In this document: in pieces, positions 5,755 to 6,381 of the stretch
Layout: every line of letters begins with the position of its first letter
Numbering within the stretch: the stretch's first letter is position 1
Assembly (NCBI GenBank): GCA_013816645.1
Contig: JACDEC010000178.1
Span: 1 to 6,381, forward strand
Reading direction: 5' to 3'
DNA length: 6,381 bases
Origin: Planctomycetota bacterium
Lineage (GTDB): Bacteria; Planctomycetota; UBA11346
Notes under the pieces: model-generated
Seen by the model: the letters and a program-made list of their open reading frames with translations, nothing else
Told to the model about the DNA's origin: nothing
Databases searched by the model: none
Made by a program: the position numbers and the translations under genes

Positions 5755-6381
5755 ATGAGCGATCGGGTGCTCGACATCTCGACCTCCGGAACCCTGCGCG
5801 GCCTCCCTGGTCTACGCCGCATCGCCTGGGAGCGGCGCGAGTCCGGCGAGGGCTACCACGCCCGTCCTGGCGAATGGCCGTTCACCCAGATCACCGTGCA
5901 GATCACGCTCGCCGGAGCCGGGGTGTGCTGGCCACACGGGCGCCGGCGTCGTGGGCAGTCCGTGCCGGTGCCGGCGGGCGCAGCGCTGGTCTACGACAGT
6001 CGTTTGCACCGTCAGCTCGAGTATGGCCAAGCGCCGGCGCAGCCGTGGGAGTTCCTCTACGTCAACCTGCTGGGATCCGCCAGTGCGGCGATCATCGCCG
6101 ATCTCGCCGCCGTCCACCACCACGCCGTGCCGATCGCGCCGAGCCATCCCGAGATCGTGGCCCTGCTCAACCTGGTTCCCCGATCGGGGCACCGACTTGC
6201 CCCATGGAGTTGGCAGCGCGCGGCCCAGATCGCCCAGCGCCTGCTGCTGGCCCTTTCGCCGCGCGAACCGCAGGCCGGTGATCAGGTCTCGGCCGACGAT
6301 CGCCTGGTCGCCGAGGCGATGCGCCGCTGGCGCGATGACCTGGCGCGCGCTCTGCCGGTCGGCGAGATCGCGCGCCAACTC
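5755..6381 (+). CDS. AraC-family transcriptional regulator, 3'-partial
   Basis: The frame stays open for 209 codons to the window edge. The N-terminal part (residues about 20-120) looks like the cupin-type effector-sensing domain of AraC regulators. It has a WPFTQITVQITLAGAGVCW stretch, then a VPVPAGAALVYD strand and PWEFLYVNLLGSASA, matching the usual order of strand, G-x-G, pG-x-a/l, and W-x-f-x-y...G. A helical linker follows. The last visible residues (MRRWRDDLARALPVGEIARQL) are the start of the DNA-binding domain, helix 1 into the first helix-turn-helix. Most of the two helix-turn-helix motifs lies beyond the window. The ATG at 5755 is preceded by an in-frame GTG and a weak atagg ribosome site at 5741-5745; the nearest upstream in-frame stop is at 5719. 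It is divergent from the glycosidase-like gene and is its probable sugar-responsive activator. The effector is unknown. Confidence 0.8.
   Translation, partial: MSDRVLDISTSGTLRGLPGLRRIAWERRESGEGYHARPGEWPFTQITVQITLAGAGVCWPHGRRRRGQSVPVPAGAALVYDSRLHRQLEYGQAPAQPWEFLYVNLLGSASAAIIADLAAVHHHAVPIAPSHPEIVALLNLVPRSGHRLAPWSWQRAAQIAQRLLLALSPREPQAGDQVSADDRLVAEAMRRWRDDLARALPVGEIARQL

Noticed and set aside
5812..6378. 188-codon minus-strand frame opposite the AraC-type regulator
   Set aside because: The plus-strand reading has the cupin-like domain and the start of a helix-turn-helix; the antisense frame is low in structure and has no motif.

Overview
This is a GC-rich bacterial window with two unrelated-looking halves. 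The right half holds an intracellular glycosidase-like gene with a divergent AraC-type regulator, next to what looks like the tail of a Gfo/Idh/MocA dehydrogenase. Sugar-use clusters of this kind are common in the Planctomycetota/Verrucomicrobiota/Lentisphaerota (PVC) group. I suggest a PVC-type organism from gene content only, with low confidence.

Layout. Bases 1 to about 1090 are the right-hand part of an IS4-family insertion sequence; its DDE transposase has all three catalytic acids but its 5' end lies outside the window. At about 1090-1411 follows the C-terminal remnant of a gene the element appears to have cut. It carries an FWRWH motif followed by a beta-rich tail, which resembles the last CuB histidine and C-terminal domain of tyrosinase/hemocyanin-like type-3 copper proteins. 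On the same strand come an exported HEAT-repeat-like protein (1443-3125) and, overlapping it by an ATGA, an exported SCO1/SenC-like thioredoxin-fold copper protein (3122-3796). Together these read as a small copper-enzyme operon: oxidase, alpha-helical repeat partner and copper chaperone, with the oxidase broken by the IS.

Directly after the SCO stop, about 26 codons with a stop at 3877-3879 look like the C-terminus of a Gfo/Idh/MocA oxidoreductase with no start of its own. A GC-rich hairpin follows, then the convergent minus-strand glycosidase-like gene (3991-5691). A 63-bp AT-rich intergenic region with a repeated CATATAC motif separates it from the divergent AraC-family regulator (5755 to the window end, truncated before most of its helix-turn-helix domain).

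The main point of interest is the possible type-3 copper protein / HEAT / SCO operon, in which the SCO-like protein has a CX5C rather than the classical CX3C site. The second is the abrupt join of this block to a sugar-catabolic locus, which marks either a rearrangement or transfer boundary or an assembly join. All family assignments were made by eye from motifs, without database searches.
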